A stretch of DNA of 64,000 bases from Rhodococcus jostii RHA1. Its GTDB lineage: Bacteria > Actinomycetota > Actinomycetes > Mycobacteriales > Mycobacteriaceae. The first letter of the stretch is position 1. Each line of letters begins with the position of its first letter. The notes under the pieces were generated by a model, which saw only the letters and a list, made by a program, of their open reading frames with translations, made no database searches and was not told the DNA's origin. Positions 32,346-41,403 of this stretch are shown here, one piece after another. The DNA lies in assembly GCF_000014565.1 (NCBI RefSeq), contig NC_008268.1:1984001-2048000 (forward strand). Direction: 5' to 3'. A program made the position numbers and the translations under genes.

Positions 32346-32369
32346 ACAGTTACATTCTGGGACAGTTAC
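32346..32369. repeat. Direct repeat ACAGTTAC, 16-bp period, upstream of lipase
   Basis: Two copies of ACAGTTAC at 32346-32353 and 32362-32369, just before the lipase start. They may be activator half-sites. The period is not a whole number of DNA turns, so cooperative binding on one face is uncertain. Confidence 0.35.
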
Positions 32370-32386
32370 CTCAGGCGGTGGTAGCG

Positions 32387-33634
32387 ATGAAGCTGTTTCG
32401 TGCAGTGGTCCTGATGACACTCTCCACCTGCGCGGCCGCGTTCGTCTGCGCCCATCCCCCACGTGTCGCCGCCCAGCCCCTGGGCGCCGAATCCATTCTC
32501 CCGTCCCCCATTCTGGACGACGACTTCTTCGCGTGGCCGCCGAATGTCGCGGAGTTCGACGCCGGTGAGATCATCCGCTCGCGGGAAGTGACGCTCCGGG
32601 CGTTCCCGAACACACTGGTGCCGCACCGGGCTCACCAGATCATGGTGCGTTCCAACGATTCCAAGCACCGTCCCGTGCCGGTGACCGCGACAGTCCTTGT
32701 ACCGACCGCGGCGTGGACGGCGACGGAACCGAGACCGGTGGTCGCCTACAACATGCCCATCGACTCCCTGGGCGCCCGGTGCACCCCGTCCTACAAGATG
32801 GTGCACGACTGGCAGACCCTGGACCTGGACATCCCACCGGTGCTGTCGCTGTTCCTCGCGAAGAACTACGCGGTGCTCGTGCCCGACCACGAGGGGCCGC
32901 GGATGGCGTACAGCGCCGGACGAATGGCCGGTCATGCCGTGCTCGACAGCATCCGCGGCATGAAGCGTCTGCCCGGCCTCGGGCTCTCCGACAGTCCGGT
33001 CGTCGCGACGGGTTACAGCGGTGGTGCGATCGCCACCGGCTGGGCGGCGCAACTGCAACCGTCGTACGCGCCGGACGTCGAACTCGCCGGCGCCGCCGCG
33101 GGCGGCATCCCCGCCGATTTCGGTTTGCTGCGCAGGACGATGAACAGCCAGCTCGGTTCGGGTCTGTACCTGTCCGCTGTCCTCGGGCTCGCCCGCGAAT
33201 ATCCGGAGATGCTGACATTGGCGAATCCGCTCGGTGTGCTGCTGGCGACGTCCCCGCTGAAGGACCAGTGCATCCTGGCCCTCGCACCGGCCGGGATCGC
33301 GTTGCTTCCCGCCGAACTGTTCGCGGCCGTACCCGACCCGTTCGGCGATCCCACGGCCCGAACGGTGGTCGCCGAGAACAGGATGGGCGCGCTCACCCCG
33401 GTCACGCCTGTGCTGCTGTATCACGGGTCGTCGCGAGTGTTCCTCGGCGACGAATGGATTCCGGAGGAGGGGGTGATCACGCTGCAGCAGGAGTGGTGCC
33501 GCGGTGGCGGCGACGTCACCTACGCCCCACAGTTCGGCGAGCACCTCACCGCGGCCGTGTTCGCGCTGCCCGAGGTGGTGCGCTGGATCGACGAACGACT
33601 GGCCGGCGTGCCGGCGCCCACGGGATGCCGCTGA
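32387..33634 (+). CDS. Secretory lipase (LIP family)
   Basis: 415 residues. A signal peptide (MKLFRAVVLMTLSTCAAAF core, cleavage near VAA-QP) precedes an alpha/beta hydrolase of the fungal-type secretory lipase family common in mycolic-acid bacteria. The nucleophile Ser lies in GYSGGA, and the C-terminal His is likely in FGEHLTA. It would hydrolyse triacylglycerol or other esters outside the cell. GTG 32378 is an alternative start three codons upstream. Confidence 0.85.
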   Translation: MKLFRAVVLMTLSTCAAAFVCAHPPRVAAQPLGAESILPSPILDDDFFAWPPNVAEFDAGEIIRSREVTLRAFPNTLVPHRAHQIMVRSNDSKHRPVPVTATVLVPTAAWTATEPRPVVAYNMPIDSLGARCTPSYKMVHDWQTLDLDIPPVLSLFLAKNYAVLVPDHEGPRMAYSAGRMAGHAVLDSIRGMKRLPGLGLSDSPVVATGYSGGAIATGWAAQLQPSYAPDVELAGAAAGGIPADFGLLRRTMNSQLGSGLYLSAVLGLAREYPEMLTLANPLGVLLATSPLKDQCILALAPAGIALLPAELFAAVPDPFGDPTARTVVAENRMGALTPVTPVLLYHGSSRVFLGDEWIPEEGVITLQQEWCRGGGDVTYAPQFGEHLTAAVFALPEVVRWIDERLAGVPAPTGCR

Positions 33635-33637
33635 CGG

Positions 33638-34489
33638 TTATCCGTGCACGTGCGGCAACAGCAGATCGGCCTGACCGACCTCGACGACCCGCGCCTCGTC
33701 GAGCCACTTCGCGGTCTGCTCCCGAGCTCGCGTGATCAGCTCGTCGGCGTCGCCGAAATCGGCGGGACTCGTGTCCAGTGGGCACAGCGGGGGAACCACC
33801 CGGATGTCGGCGACGCTCTCGTACCGCTCGATGTCGAGGGCGAGCCGCTGATTGATCGCGAGGGTCACACCGAGCAACCCCATGCCCAGGGCACTTCCGG
33901 GGACCTTCGACAGGGTGCACGCATATCCGGTCGGGAGTACCCACACGGTCGTGGCCCCCAACTCGATGGCATGGGAAATGGGCGTGTTGTCGACGACCCC
34001 GCCGTCCATCAGCGCCCGGCCGTCGATCACCACGGGTGGGAGGATGCCGGGCAGCGCCGCGCTGGCGGTCACGGCGTCGACGGCCGGCCCCGTCGACAGC
34101 CGGACGTCCTTCCCGGTCAGCACGTCGGCGGCGATGACGTGCAGCGGGATGGGCGCGTCTTCCATCCGTTCGAACCGGAGATTCTGCTCCAGCAGCCTCC
34201 GGATGGCGCGGTTGGACACCAGATGGTTCCGGAGGCCGACGAAACCGGTGAATCCGGTAAGCAGTCCGGTGGGGAACACCGCACTGCGGGTGAGACCACG
34301 CCACAGGTCTGCGAGTTCACGCAGATCTGCATCGGAGGAGCCGCCGGCGAGCCAGGCACCGTTGAGCGCGCCGACGGACGTGCCGACGACGAGGTCCGGC
34401 CGAATTCCCCTGCCGATCAGGGTCTGCAACATGCCGACCTCGAGGGCACCGAGGCTCGCCCCACCCGACAGAACGAAAGCTGTTGTCAT
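33638..34489 (-). CDS. Patatin-like phospholipase (RssA/NTE type)
   Basis: 283 residues. Oxyanion loop SGGASLG at 8-14, nucleophile Ser38 in GTSVG and catalytic Asp162 in DGG are the complete patatin dyad. No signal peptide. It is convergent with the lipase gene 3 bp away and lies 17 bp after the start side of the FadD gene in the same direction, so released fatty acids could be activated by its neighbour (inference). Confidence 0.9.
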   Translation of the reverse strand: MTTAFVLSGGASLGALEVGMLQTLIGRGIRPDLVVGTSVGALNGAWLAGGSSDADLRELADLWRGLTRSAVFPTGLLTGFTGFVGLRNHLVSNRAIRRLLEQNLRFERMEDAPIPLHVIAADVLTGKDVRLSTGPAVDAVTASAALPGILPPVVIDGRALMDGGVVDNTPISHAIELGATTVWVLPTGYACTLSKVPGSALGMGLLGVTLAINQRLALDIERYESVADIRVVPPLCPLDTSPADFGDADELITRAREQTAKWLDEARVVEVGQADLLLPHVHG

Positions 34490-34506
34490 GCCGCCACCGT
34501 AACGGG

Positions 34507-36306
34507 TCAGCCCCGCCGGTACAGGCTCGCGATGTCGTCGGCGAAGCGCTCGGTCACCACGGGACGCTTGATCTTCAGGGTGGCGGTCAGCTCCCCGTCG
34601 GCCTCCGTGAGGTCGCGGCCGAGGACGACGAACCGTTTGATCGACTCCGTGTGGGAGACGGTGGTGTTCGCGTCGTCCACCGCGTCCTGCAGGTCCCCGC
34701 GCAGCTCCTCGTCGTCGCGCAGGTCCGCCGCCGTGGCGTCGGACGGCTTGCCGTGCGCGGACTTCCACTTGTCGAATTCCTGCGGATCGACGGTCAGCAG
34801 GGCACCGATGAACGGGCGGCCGTCGCCCACCACGACCGCCTGCGAGACGAGGGTGTGCGAGCGAAGCCGGTCTTCGAGAGGCCCCGGCGACACATTCTTG
34901 CCGCCGGCGGTGATCAGCAGATCCTTCTTGCGGCCGGTGATGGTGAGGTAGCCCTCGTCGTCCAGGTCGCCGAGATCGCCGGTGCGGAACCAGCCGTCGT
35001 TCAGCACGTCCCGGGTGGCGTGTTCGTTGCGCCAGTAACCGCCGAACACGACGCCGCCGCGCAGTTCGATCTCACCGTCTTCGGCGATGCGCACGCTGTT
35101 GCCGCCCAGTGGCTGACCGACCGTTCCCATCTTCTGGGCGCCGGGAACGTTCACGCAGTGCGCGGCAGTCGATTCGGTGAGACCGTAACCCTCGTAGACC
35201 GGAACACCCATGCCGCGGAAGAAGTGACCGAGCCTCGGCATGAGGGCGCCGCCGCCGGAGATCGCCCACCAGCAGTCGCCGCCCAGTGCTGCGCGGAGTT
35301 TCGCGTAGACGAGTTTGTCGGCGAGCGCACGCTCGAGCCGGAGCCGCAGCGACGGACCGCCCGTGTCCTGGGCCTCGCTGTACGCCACCGCCGTGGCTTC
35401 GGCGAAGTCGAAGATCCGCTTCTGCAGGCCGCCCGCCGACGCCGCCTTGCGCGCCGCACCGTCCCGCACCTTCTCGAACACGCGGGGTACACCGAGAATG
35501 GTGTTGGGCCGGAAACGTTCGAATTCGCCCGTGACCGTGCCGAAGTCGGACCAGTGTGCCTGCGTCGCGCCGGCCTCGAACATCGCCAGCGACACTGCGC
35601 GCGCCAGCACGTGCGCCAGCGGAAGGAACGTGAGGACGCGGTTGCCGGGCCGTGCGACGTCACCGATCGGTGCCGCGAGCAACGCCCGCACCTCCGACAG
35701 GAAGTTCCGGTGGGTGAGGATGCAGCCCTTGGGACGGCCCGTGGTCCCGGACGTGTACACGAGCGAGGCGAGATCGTTGGCGGTCAGCGCCACTACGCGT
35801 TTGAACACCTCGGAATCGTCGATGGACAATCCGTCCTTGATGAGCGTGCCCACCGCGTCCTCGTCGATGGTGAGGATGCGCTTCAGCGTGTAGGGGATGC
35901 CGTCGCCCTCGAAACTCGACGCGTGGGCCGGAGTCTCCACGAGCGCGGCGACCGCCCCCGAATCCTCGATGATCCACCGGATCTGATCGTGCGAGGACGA
36001 GTCGTAGATCGGGACGGACGCGGCGCCCGCCGCCCAGATCGCGTAGTCGAGCAGCGACCATTCGAATCTCGTCGACGACAGCAGTGCCACGCGGTCGCCG
36101 GGCTGGACACCGTTGGCGATCAACCCCTTCGCGGCCCCGATGACGAGCGCACCGAAGTCCTTGGCCGTCACGTCGACCCACCCGCCGGACTCCGGACGCG
36201 TGTACATCACCCGATCCGGATGGCTCTCGGCGTGCGCGAACACCCTCAGCACGGCGTTCTCGTGGTCGGAGACGGTGAACGTCGGGGCGCTGGTGTACTC
36301 ACGCAC
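34507..36306 (-). CDS. Long-chain fatty-acid-CoA ligase (FadD15-like)
   Basis: 599 residues, an ANL-superfamily adenylate-forming enzyme. AMP motif YTSGTTGRPKG, LPLAHVLARA, GYGLTEST and the hinge GWFRTGDLG, with C-terminal Lys in LKIKRPVV. It activates fatty acids to acyl-CoA. It overlaps the MarR gene upstream by 8 bp and is followed by a patatin lipase gene, so a MarR-FadD-lipase operon is likely. Confidence 0.93.
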   Translation of the reverse strand: MREYTSAPTFTVSDHENAVLRVFAHAESHPDRVMYTRPESGGWVDVTAKDFGALVIGAAKGLIANGVQPGDRVALLSSTRFEWSLLDYAIWAAGAASVPIYDSSSHDQIRWIIEDSGAVAALVETPAHASSFEGDGIPYTLKRILTIDEDAVGTLIKDGLSIDDSEVFKRVVALTANDLASLVYTSGTTGRPKGCILTHRNFLSEVRALLAAPIGDVARPGNRVLTFLPLAHVLARAVSLAMFEAGATQAHWSDFGTVTGEFERFRPNTILGVPRVFEKVRDGAARKAASAGGLQKRIFDFAEATAVAYSEAQDTGGPSLRLRLERALADKLVYAKLRAALGGDCWWAISGGGALMPRLGHFFRGMGVPVYEGYGLTESTAAHCVNVPGAQKMGTVGQPLGGNSVRIAEDGEIELRGGVVFGGYWRNEHATRDVLNDGWFRTGDLGDLDDEGYLTITGRKKDLLITAGGKNVSPGPLEDRLRSHTLVSQAVVVGDGRPFIGALLTVDPQEFDKWKSAHGKPSDATAADLRDDEELRGDLQDAVDDANTTVSHTESIKRFVVLGRDLTEADGELTATLKIKRPVVTERFADDIASLYRRG

Positions 36307-36781
36307 GGGTGTCGTCTCCGATGCTGTCGTGGTCTGTGTCGCCGCCCTGGCGGAATTTCCGGAGGTGCCGTGCGAACGCGGCGATTTCGCTGTCCGACCA
36401 CGTGGCCACCCGGTCGCGGACTTCCTCCACGCGGCGTGCGTCGGCGCCGGCCAGCACCGCGACGCCGCCGTCGGTGAGGCTCAACGGATGACCGCTGCGG
36501 AGTGGTCCCGGCTCGGCGTGCACCCACCCCTCGTCGATGCAGCCCCGGAGTTGACGCGACACCGTGGAGCGGTGCACGCCGAATGCGTCCGAGATCTGGG
36601 TGGCCCGGCATCCCGGATTGCGGGCGACGAAGGAGAGCAGCGAATGTTGAGCGAACGTCGGGGATCCGACGGGAGGACGGTCATCGGCAACCAGTTGACG
36701 GACGAGGCGGACGAGTTCGTCATGGACGGCCACCACGCCCGACGCGGACGTTTCCTCCGGCTCGACCTCGTTGTGTTGCAC
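36299..36781 (-). CDS. MarR-family transcriptional regulator
   Basis: About 160 residues with a winged helix (ATQISDAFGVHRSTVSRQLRGCIDEGWV) and the wing LSLTDGG. GTG 36781 gives VQHNEVEPEE and has a possible -10 (TACAGT) shortly upstream, suggesting leaderless translation; GTG 36823 is the longer alternative, giving 174 residues. It is the first gene before fadD and probably controls the fadD-patatin unit in response to an acyl ligand. Confidence 0.82.
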   Translation of the reverse strand: MQHNEVEPEETSASGVVAVHDELVRLVRQLVADDRPPVGSPTFAQHSLLSFVARNPGCRATQISDAFGVHRSTVSRQLRGCIDEGWVHAEPGPLRSGHPLSLTDGGVAVLAGADARRVEEVRDRVATWSDSEIAAFARHLRKFRQGGDTDHDSIGDDTRA

Positions 36782-36999
36782 ACCGCAACTGTATCCGACC
36801 ACCCTGGCCTCGACCACCCGCACCCCGATTCCCGTTGCCCTTCGCTCGACTCACGTTCTGCCCATACTGCTATCGATCGTTCGGAAATTCATTCGGCCCG
36901 AATCGTCACACGGTCACAATTGGAGAACGCTTTCCGTCCACCGCTACCGGCCGGACAACGGGCGCCGTCAGAAATCCGTTGCGGCCGCGGGCCCGTCGA

Positions 37000-37005
37000 T
37001 ACACT
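37000..37005 (+). promoter_or_regulatory. Candidate -10 (TACACT) of acetyltransferase gene
   Basis: TACACT lies eight bases before ATG 37014 with no Shine-Dalgarno, consistent with a leaderless or very short leader transcript. Confidence 0.35.
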
Positions 37006-37013
37006 CTGTCCGC

Positions 37014-37517
37014 ATGCTGATCAGACGCGAGAATCCGGGCGACATCGACGCGGTGGCGGAGGTGCACCGGCAGGCCTTCGACGGCGACGCACCCCTCGAG
37101 GTCGGCCTCGTGACCCGATTGCGGTCGAGCGACGCGTGGATTCCGCAACTGTCCCTCGTCGCCGAACTGGCGGGGTCCGTCGCCGGCCACGTGTGCCTGA
37201 CCCGCGCGACCGTCGACTCCACGGACGTACTCGCGCTCGGCCCGATCGGCGTGCTCCCCGACGTCCAGCGCGACGGCGTGGGTTCGGCACTGATGCACGC
37301 CGCGCTCGGCGGCGCCGACGCCAGGGACGAACCCCTGGTGGCACTGCTCGGTCACCTCGACTACTACCCGCGGTTCGGCTTCGTCTCCGGAACGTCGGTC
37401 GGGATCGAGCCGGACCAGCCCTCGTGGTCGTCCCACTTCCAGGTCCGCCGGCTCGCACGCTGGAATCCGAGCATCACCGGCACGTTCAGGTACGCCGCAC
37501 CCTTCTACGACCTGTGA
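37014..37517 (+). CDS. GNAT-family N-acetyltransferase (YhbS-like)
   Basis: 167 residues. IRRENPGDIDAVAEVHRQAF at the N-terminus and the acetyl-CoA segment LGPIGVLPDVQRDGVGSALMHAAL with LGHLDYYPRFGF identify the YhbS-type GNAT group. The substrate is unknown. The frame is open upstream to 36771, but that part overlaps MarR and is not coding-like. Confidence 0.87.
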   Translation: MLIRRENPGDIDAVAEVHRQAFDGDAPLEVGLVTRLRSSDAWIPQLSLVAELAGSVAGHVCLTRATVDSTDVLALGPIGVLPDVQRDGVGSALMHAALGGADARDEPLVALLGHLDYYPRFGFVSGTSVGIEPDQPSWSSHFQVRRLARWNPSITGTFRYAAPFYDL

Positions 37518-37584
37518 CGTCGTATCCGCTGGTAGTTTGAGGTGGCACGTGTCACGGGGGTGAGCGGAACCGAGGTAGGAAACG

Positions 37585-38013
37585 ATGGAGCACGCGGCCG
37601 AGGGCGCCGGAACAGCCGGGCCGGTGGATGCGTCCGTCACGACGACCATCGTCCGCCGGGTCCTTCCCGGCTGCGACGAGGAGTTCGCCGACTGGATCCA
37701 GACCGGACTCGGGCTCGCCCGGCTGTTTCCGGGATTCCTCGGCGGAGGATGGCTGAAGGAGAGCAGCACCTCCGATGTCTGCGTGATCGTGCTGAAGTTC
37801 GAAACCCAAGCCGCGCTGGACAACTGGTTGACATCTTCGCTGCGGAACGGGTGGCTGAGGACCGGCGGGAACATCGCGGTCGAGGAGCCGGACGAGCCGG
37901 CGTCGGACGTGGAGAGCCTGTTCGAACGCCCTCGACGCCGGACCGCCGCCGGCCACGGTCAGGCGGGCTCCCCGGGGATCTGCGCACCCGACGGCATCCC
38001 CTCCCCCAAATAG
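37585..38013 (+). CDS. Small ABM-like (antibiotic biosynthesis monooxygenase) protein
   Basis: 142 residues. The middle part (TTTIVRRVLPGCDEEFADWI, FPGFLGGGWLKESS, VCVIVLKFETQAALDNWL) fits the dimeric alpha-beta-barrel ABM fold found in small oxygenases and YgiN-like proteins. GAGGTAGGAAACG before ATG 37585 is a good ribosome-binding site. The final 18 or so residues overlap the convergent SRPBCC gene by 55 bp and look unlike the family, so the C-terminus may be extended by loss of an earlier stop. Confidence 0.72.
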   Translation: MEHAAEGAGTAGPVDASVTTTIVRRVLPGCDEEFADWIQTGLGLARLFPGFLGGGWLKESSTSDVCVIVLKFETQAALDNWLTSSLRNGWLRTGGNIAVEEPDEPASDVESLFERPRRRTAAGHGQAGSPGICAPDGIPSPK

Positions 38014-38474
38014 GTCTGATAGAACGGCCGCCAGTCCGCGGACGCATCTCCACGGTGACCGGGCGCGTCGGAGCCGTCGAGGTGCCGGTCGAGGTCGGCG
38101 AGGCAGACGCTCCACCCGGCGGCGTTCCTGGCTGCGGTGTTGCGGACCTCGAGAACGTTGACGAGCGTCAGGGCGCACCCGTCCGCGGTCGGCTCGACCT
38201 CGAAGTGGATCTCGTCCCCGCCCCACGTGAAGGCGAGCGTGTACGGGGCGCCGTAGACGAGGACCGTCCCCGTCTCGGGGTCGCTGTGCGGCTCCGGGAA
38301 GAACTCGATGTCGCCGCCGGCGTAGGTGTCGAGGCGGACCCGTGACGGAAACCAGTGCGCGAGCTCGTCGGGCTCCGACACCGCCTCCCACAGCCTCGGG
38401 ACGGGGAACGGGTACGTGCACCGGAACCGCACGGCGGGACGACCCTTGAACTCGAAATACCTTCCGTGGATCAC
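37959..38474 (-). CDS. SRPBCC/AHSA1-type ligand-binding protein
   Basis: 171 residues. FKGRPAVRFRCTYPFPVPRLWEAVSEPDELAHWFP and YTLAFTWGGDEIHFEVEPTADGC are typical of the START-like AHSA1 domain, a hydrophobic cavity fold. No function is assigned. GTG 38474 has GGGAGT upstream. It overlaps the ABM-like gene at the 3' end. Confidence 0.85.
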   Translation of the reverse strand: MIHGRYFEFKGRPAVRFRCTYPFPVPRLWEAVSEPDELAHWFPSRVRLDTYAGGDIEFFPEPHSDPETGTVLVYGAPYTLAFTWGGDEIHFEVEPTADGCALTLVNVLEVRNTAARNAAGWSVCLADLDRHLDGSDAPGHRGDASADWRPFYQTYLGEGMPSGAQIPGEPA

Positions 38475-38590
38475 CGGCCCACTCCCTCGCTGTCGTACCT
38501 GACGACAGCTTGACACGGGAGACCGACGTCCACACCGAAGTTGGCCGACAATTCCGCGCACCCTCCTCCCTTCCTGTCGGACAACTCCCC

Positions 38591-38596
38591 TACGGT
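38591..38596 (+). promoter_or_regulatory. Candidate -10 (TACGGT) of the SWIM-MoxR-VWA operon
   Basis: TACGGT ends six bases before GTG 38603 with no Shine-Dalgarno, the arrangement of a leaderless transcript. It would be the promoter for the five-gene operon to 45823, because no later intergenic space exists in it. Confidence 0.4.
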
Positions 38597-38602
38597 GGCG
38601 GA

Positions 38603-39931
38603 GTGACGTCGCCTTGGTCGGAGGGACAGGTCGCATCGGTCGCCCCCGATGCCGGCTCGCTCGCTGCCGCCGGAAAGCTGTCGACCGCGTGGTCGGAGAC
38701 GGGCAGCAACGGCGGCGCGCTCTGGGGACTGTGCCAGGGCAGCGGCAAGAGCCCCTACCGATCGGTCGTCGACCTCTCCGGCCCGGCCTACAACTGCTCG
38801 TGCCCGAGCCGGAAATTTCCCTGCAAACACACGCTCGGCCTGCTGCTGATCTGGTCGCAGGGCCGGGTCCCGGAGCAGTCCGAACCGCCGCCGTTCGCGG
38901 CGGAGTGGCTGAGCCGCCGGGCGGGGCGGGCAACCGCGCCGGCGGCTGCGGCCACCACGACGGCCGGTGCGAAGGCCACCGAACGCCGGGCCGAGCGGGT
39001 GACGGCGGGCCTCGACGAACTCGACCGGTGGCTCACCGACCAGATCCGTAGCGGGCTCGGCGCAGCCGACATCTCGGCATCCGCGTTCGACGCCATCGCG
39101 GCCCGCATGGTCGACGCGCAGGCGCCCGGCATCGCGTCCGCCCTGCGCCGCCTGCCGATCGTCGTGGCCACCCGCGCCGACTGGCCGGACCGGTTGCTCC
39201 GCGAGTACGCCAGGCTGCACCTCCTCGTCGTCGCCCATCGCCGGCTGAACGAGCTACCGGAACCACTGCAGGCGTCGGTGCGCTCGCACGTGGGGTACCC
39301 GGTGGCCACCGACCGCGTGCGCAGCGAGCCGGGAGTCCGCGACCGGTGGATGGTCCTGGGTATGCAGACCACCGAGGAGAAGCGCCTCTTCACCCGCAAG
39401 GTGTGGTTGATCGGCCGCGACCACGGTCGCCGCGCGATCCTCCTGGACTTCGCGCACGGCTCCGCGAACTTCTCGACAGTGGTCCCGCCGCTCGGGTCGC
39501 TCGTCGACGCCACCCTGCACTTCTACCCCGGCGCCGCGCCGCTGCGCGCCCAGTTCGGCGACGCTCACGAGGCCCCCGAACCGTTCACCACCGTCGCACC
39601 GAGCGACGTCGACACCGCTCTCGACCACTTCGCCGCCGCGGTCGGCGCCGACCCGTGGGTCCGCTCGTGGCCGGCGCTGCTCACCGGCGTCACCCCGGCA
39701 ATCGACGACGGGCACTGGTTCCTCGTCGACGCGCAGGGGCGCGCGCTGCCGCTGTCCGGCGAAGACCCTGTCCTGTGGCGGCTCCTCGGAATGTCCGGCG
39801 GCCGTCCCGTCACCCTGTTCGGGGAGTGGACAAGCGAATCGCTGGTTCCCGTGTCGGTGTTCGATCGCGGCGACGTGTACCCGCTCGGGGCCGGCACGCC
39901 CTCGGCCGCGGCGGCGGGGAGCCGGCGATGA
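38603..39931 (+). CDS. SWIM zinc-finger protein
   Basis: 442 residues. A SWIM zinc finger is present at residues 65-76: Cys65-x-Cys67-x6-Cys74-x-His76, a zinc-binding fold that mediates DNA or protein contact. The rest is alpha/beta and has no motif I know. Its C-terminal end overlaps the DUF5691 gene by 4 bp (ATGA). SWIM-domain genes sit at the head of this conserved SWIM-DUF5691-MoxR-DUF5682-VWA block in several actinobacteria, so it is likely a substrate- or nucleic-acid-recognition component. GTG 38603 is chosen; longer reading to 38510 gives a non-coding-like lead. Confidence 0.85.
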   Translation: MTSPWSEGQVASVAPDAGSLAAAGKLSTAWSETGSNGGALWGLCQGSGKSPYRSVVDLSGPAYNCSCPSRKFPCKHTLGLLLIWSQGRVPEQSEPPPFAAEWLSRRAGRATAPAAAATTTAGAKATERRAERVTAGLDELDRWLTDQIRSGLGAADISASAFDAIAARMVDAQAPGIASALRRLPIVVATRADWPDRLLREYARLHLLVVAHRRLNELPEPLQASVRSHVGYPVATDRVRSEPGVRDRWMVLGMQTTEEKRLFTRKVWLIGRDHGRRAILLDFAHGSANFSTVVPPLGSLVDATLHFYPGAAPLRAQFGDAHEAPEPFTTVAPSDVDTALDHFAAAVGADPWVRSWPALLTGVTPAIDDGHWFLVDAQGRALPLSGEDPVLWRLLGMSGGRPVTLFGEWTSESLVPVSVFDRGDVYPLGAGTPSAAAAGSRR

Positions 39932-41403
39932 GCGAACTCCTGTCCGCCGCCTTGCTCGGCACGGCACGGACTGCCCCCTCGTTCGAGGATCTGGCCACCG
40001 GCGAACTGGCACAAGCGGTCAGCGGCGACCCGGCGGAGACCCTGCTGGGCGCCGCCGCGCTCGAGAACGCATACCGCGACGGCGGAGTCGCCGCCTCCGC
40101 GCGCGTGCTGCCCGCCCCCGCCGAGGACGACCCGCGGCTGCAGTTGCCGCCGGCGTCCGCGTCGCACCTGATGCAGTTGCTCGCCGCCAAGTCGTGGACG
40201 CTCACCGAGTGGTTCGCGGTCGTGGCCGAGCGGAACTACCGCGCGCCGGATCATCTCGTCGCCGACCTGATGGCCGTGGCCCGCACCAACGACGCCCACC
40301 GCGAGAGCATCCTCCGGCTGGTGGGGCCCCGCGGCCAGTGGCTCGCCGCGCAGAACCCGGACTGGTCGACGCTGGTCCGCCGATCCGATCGCACCGACGT
40401 GTGGACGCACGGCGCACACCAGGAACGACTGCAATGGCTCACGACGATGCGGGCGGTGAACCCGGCGATCGCGATGGCCGAACTGAGCCGCACCTGGGAT
40501 TCCGAACGGGGCGAGCACCGGGCGGCGTTCATCGCCGTTCTGGGAACGGGGCTCGGCGACGCCGACTCCGCATTGCTCGAGCACGCACTCGACGACCGGC
40601 GGAAAGAAGTGCGCCAGCAGGCGGTCCAGTTGCTGCGCCAGCTGCCGAACTCCGCGTACGCCGGGCGCATGGCCGCTCGCGCCCGGGCATGGGTACGGGT
40701 GGAGAAGAAGCCGCTGCGCACCCGTCTGGTGGTGAACATGCCCGGCTCCCTGGACGATTCGGCCCGTCGCGACGGCATCGAGGACGTCCACTTCAAGAAC
40801 AAGGGAATCCGCAGCTGGTGGTTGCGGATGGTGGTCACCGCCGCCCCCTTGTCGGTGTGGGAAGGCATGATCGGCTCCGCCTCCACCGCGTGGGAGATCC
40901 GGATCGAAGACCAGTGGCGGGAGGTGATGACGGAGGCGTGGACCACCGCGACCGTGCTGCAGCGCAATCCGCGCTGGGCGTCTGCTCTGCTGCACCGGGA
41001 GGGGCGGACAACCGAACGTCGCGTCGTACCGATCGTCCCCGCCCGCGAACGCCTGGCATACATCCTGTCGGGTCGCGCCGACTCCTACCTGCTGGGCGTC
41101 GACGGCGCCGCCCTGTTGGACGGTCTGCCCCACCCCTGGCCGCTCGACCTGGCCGAGCGGGTGATCGCCCGCCTCGAGGACGTCGCCGGGCGGCACGCCG
41201 AGACCGGCAAGGATCTTGGGCAGTTCTCCCGGCACAGCCACTACTCGACCCTCCGCAGCGCCGAGACGCATTTCCCGTTCGCTGCGGCGCCGCTCCTCCG
41301 CGCGGCCGCCGAACGCACCCGTGATCCCGGCTGGCACCAGGCATTCGCCACCGTCGCCACCAACATCGACCATCGCAGAACAGTCCTGAAGGAGCTCGAG
41401 TGA
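39928..41403 (+). CDS. DUF5691 protein of unknown function
   Basis: 491 residues. Mostly helical, with repeat-like segments in the middle (MAELSRTWDSERGEHRAAFIAVL, LEHALDDRRKEVRQQAVQLL) that read like HEAT-type repeats; such folds scaffold protein complexes. No catalytic motif is seen. It is joined to both neighbours by 4-bp overlaps, so it should be made in step with the SWIM protein and the MoxR ATPase. Confidence 0.82.
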   Translation: MSELLSAALLGTARTAPSFEDLATGELAQAVSGDPAETLLGAAALENAYRDGGVAASARVLPAPAEDDPRLQLPPASASHLMQLLAAKSWTLTEWFAVVAERNYRAPDHLVADLMAVARTNDAHRESILRLVGPRGQWLAAQNPDWSTLVRRSDRTDVWTHGAHQERLQWLTTMRAVNPAIAMAELSRTWDSERGEHRAAFIAVLGTGLGDADSALLEHALDDRRKEVRQQAVQLLRQLPNSAYAGRMAARARAWVRVEKKPLRTRLVVNMPGSLDDSARRDGIEDVHFKNKGIRSWWLRMVVTAAPLSVWEGMIGSASTAWEIRIEDQWREVMTEAWTTATVLQRNPRWASALLHREGRTTERRVVPIVPARERLAYILSGRADSYLLGVDGAALLDGLPHPWPLDLAERVIARLEDVAGRHAETGKDLGQFSRHSHYSTLRSAETHFPFAAAPLLRAAAERTRDPGWHQAFATVATNIDHRRTVLKELE

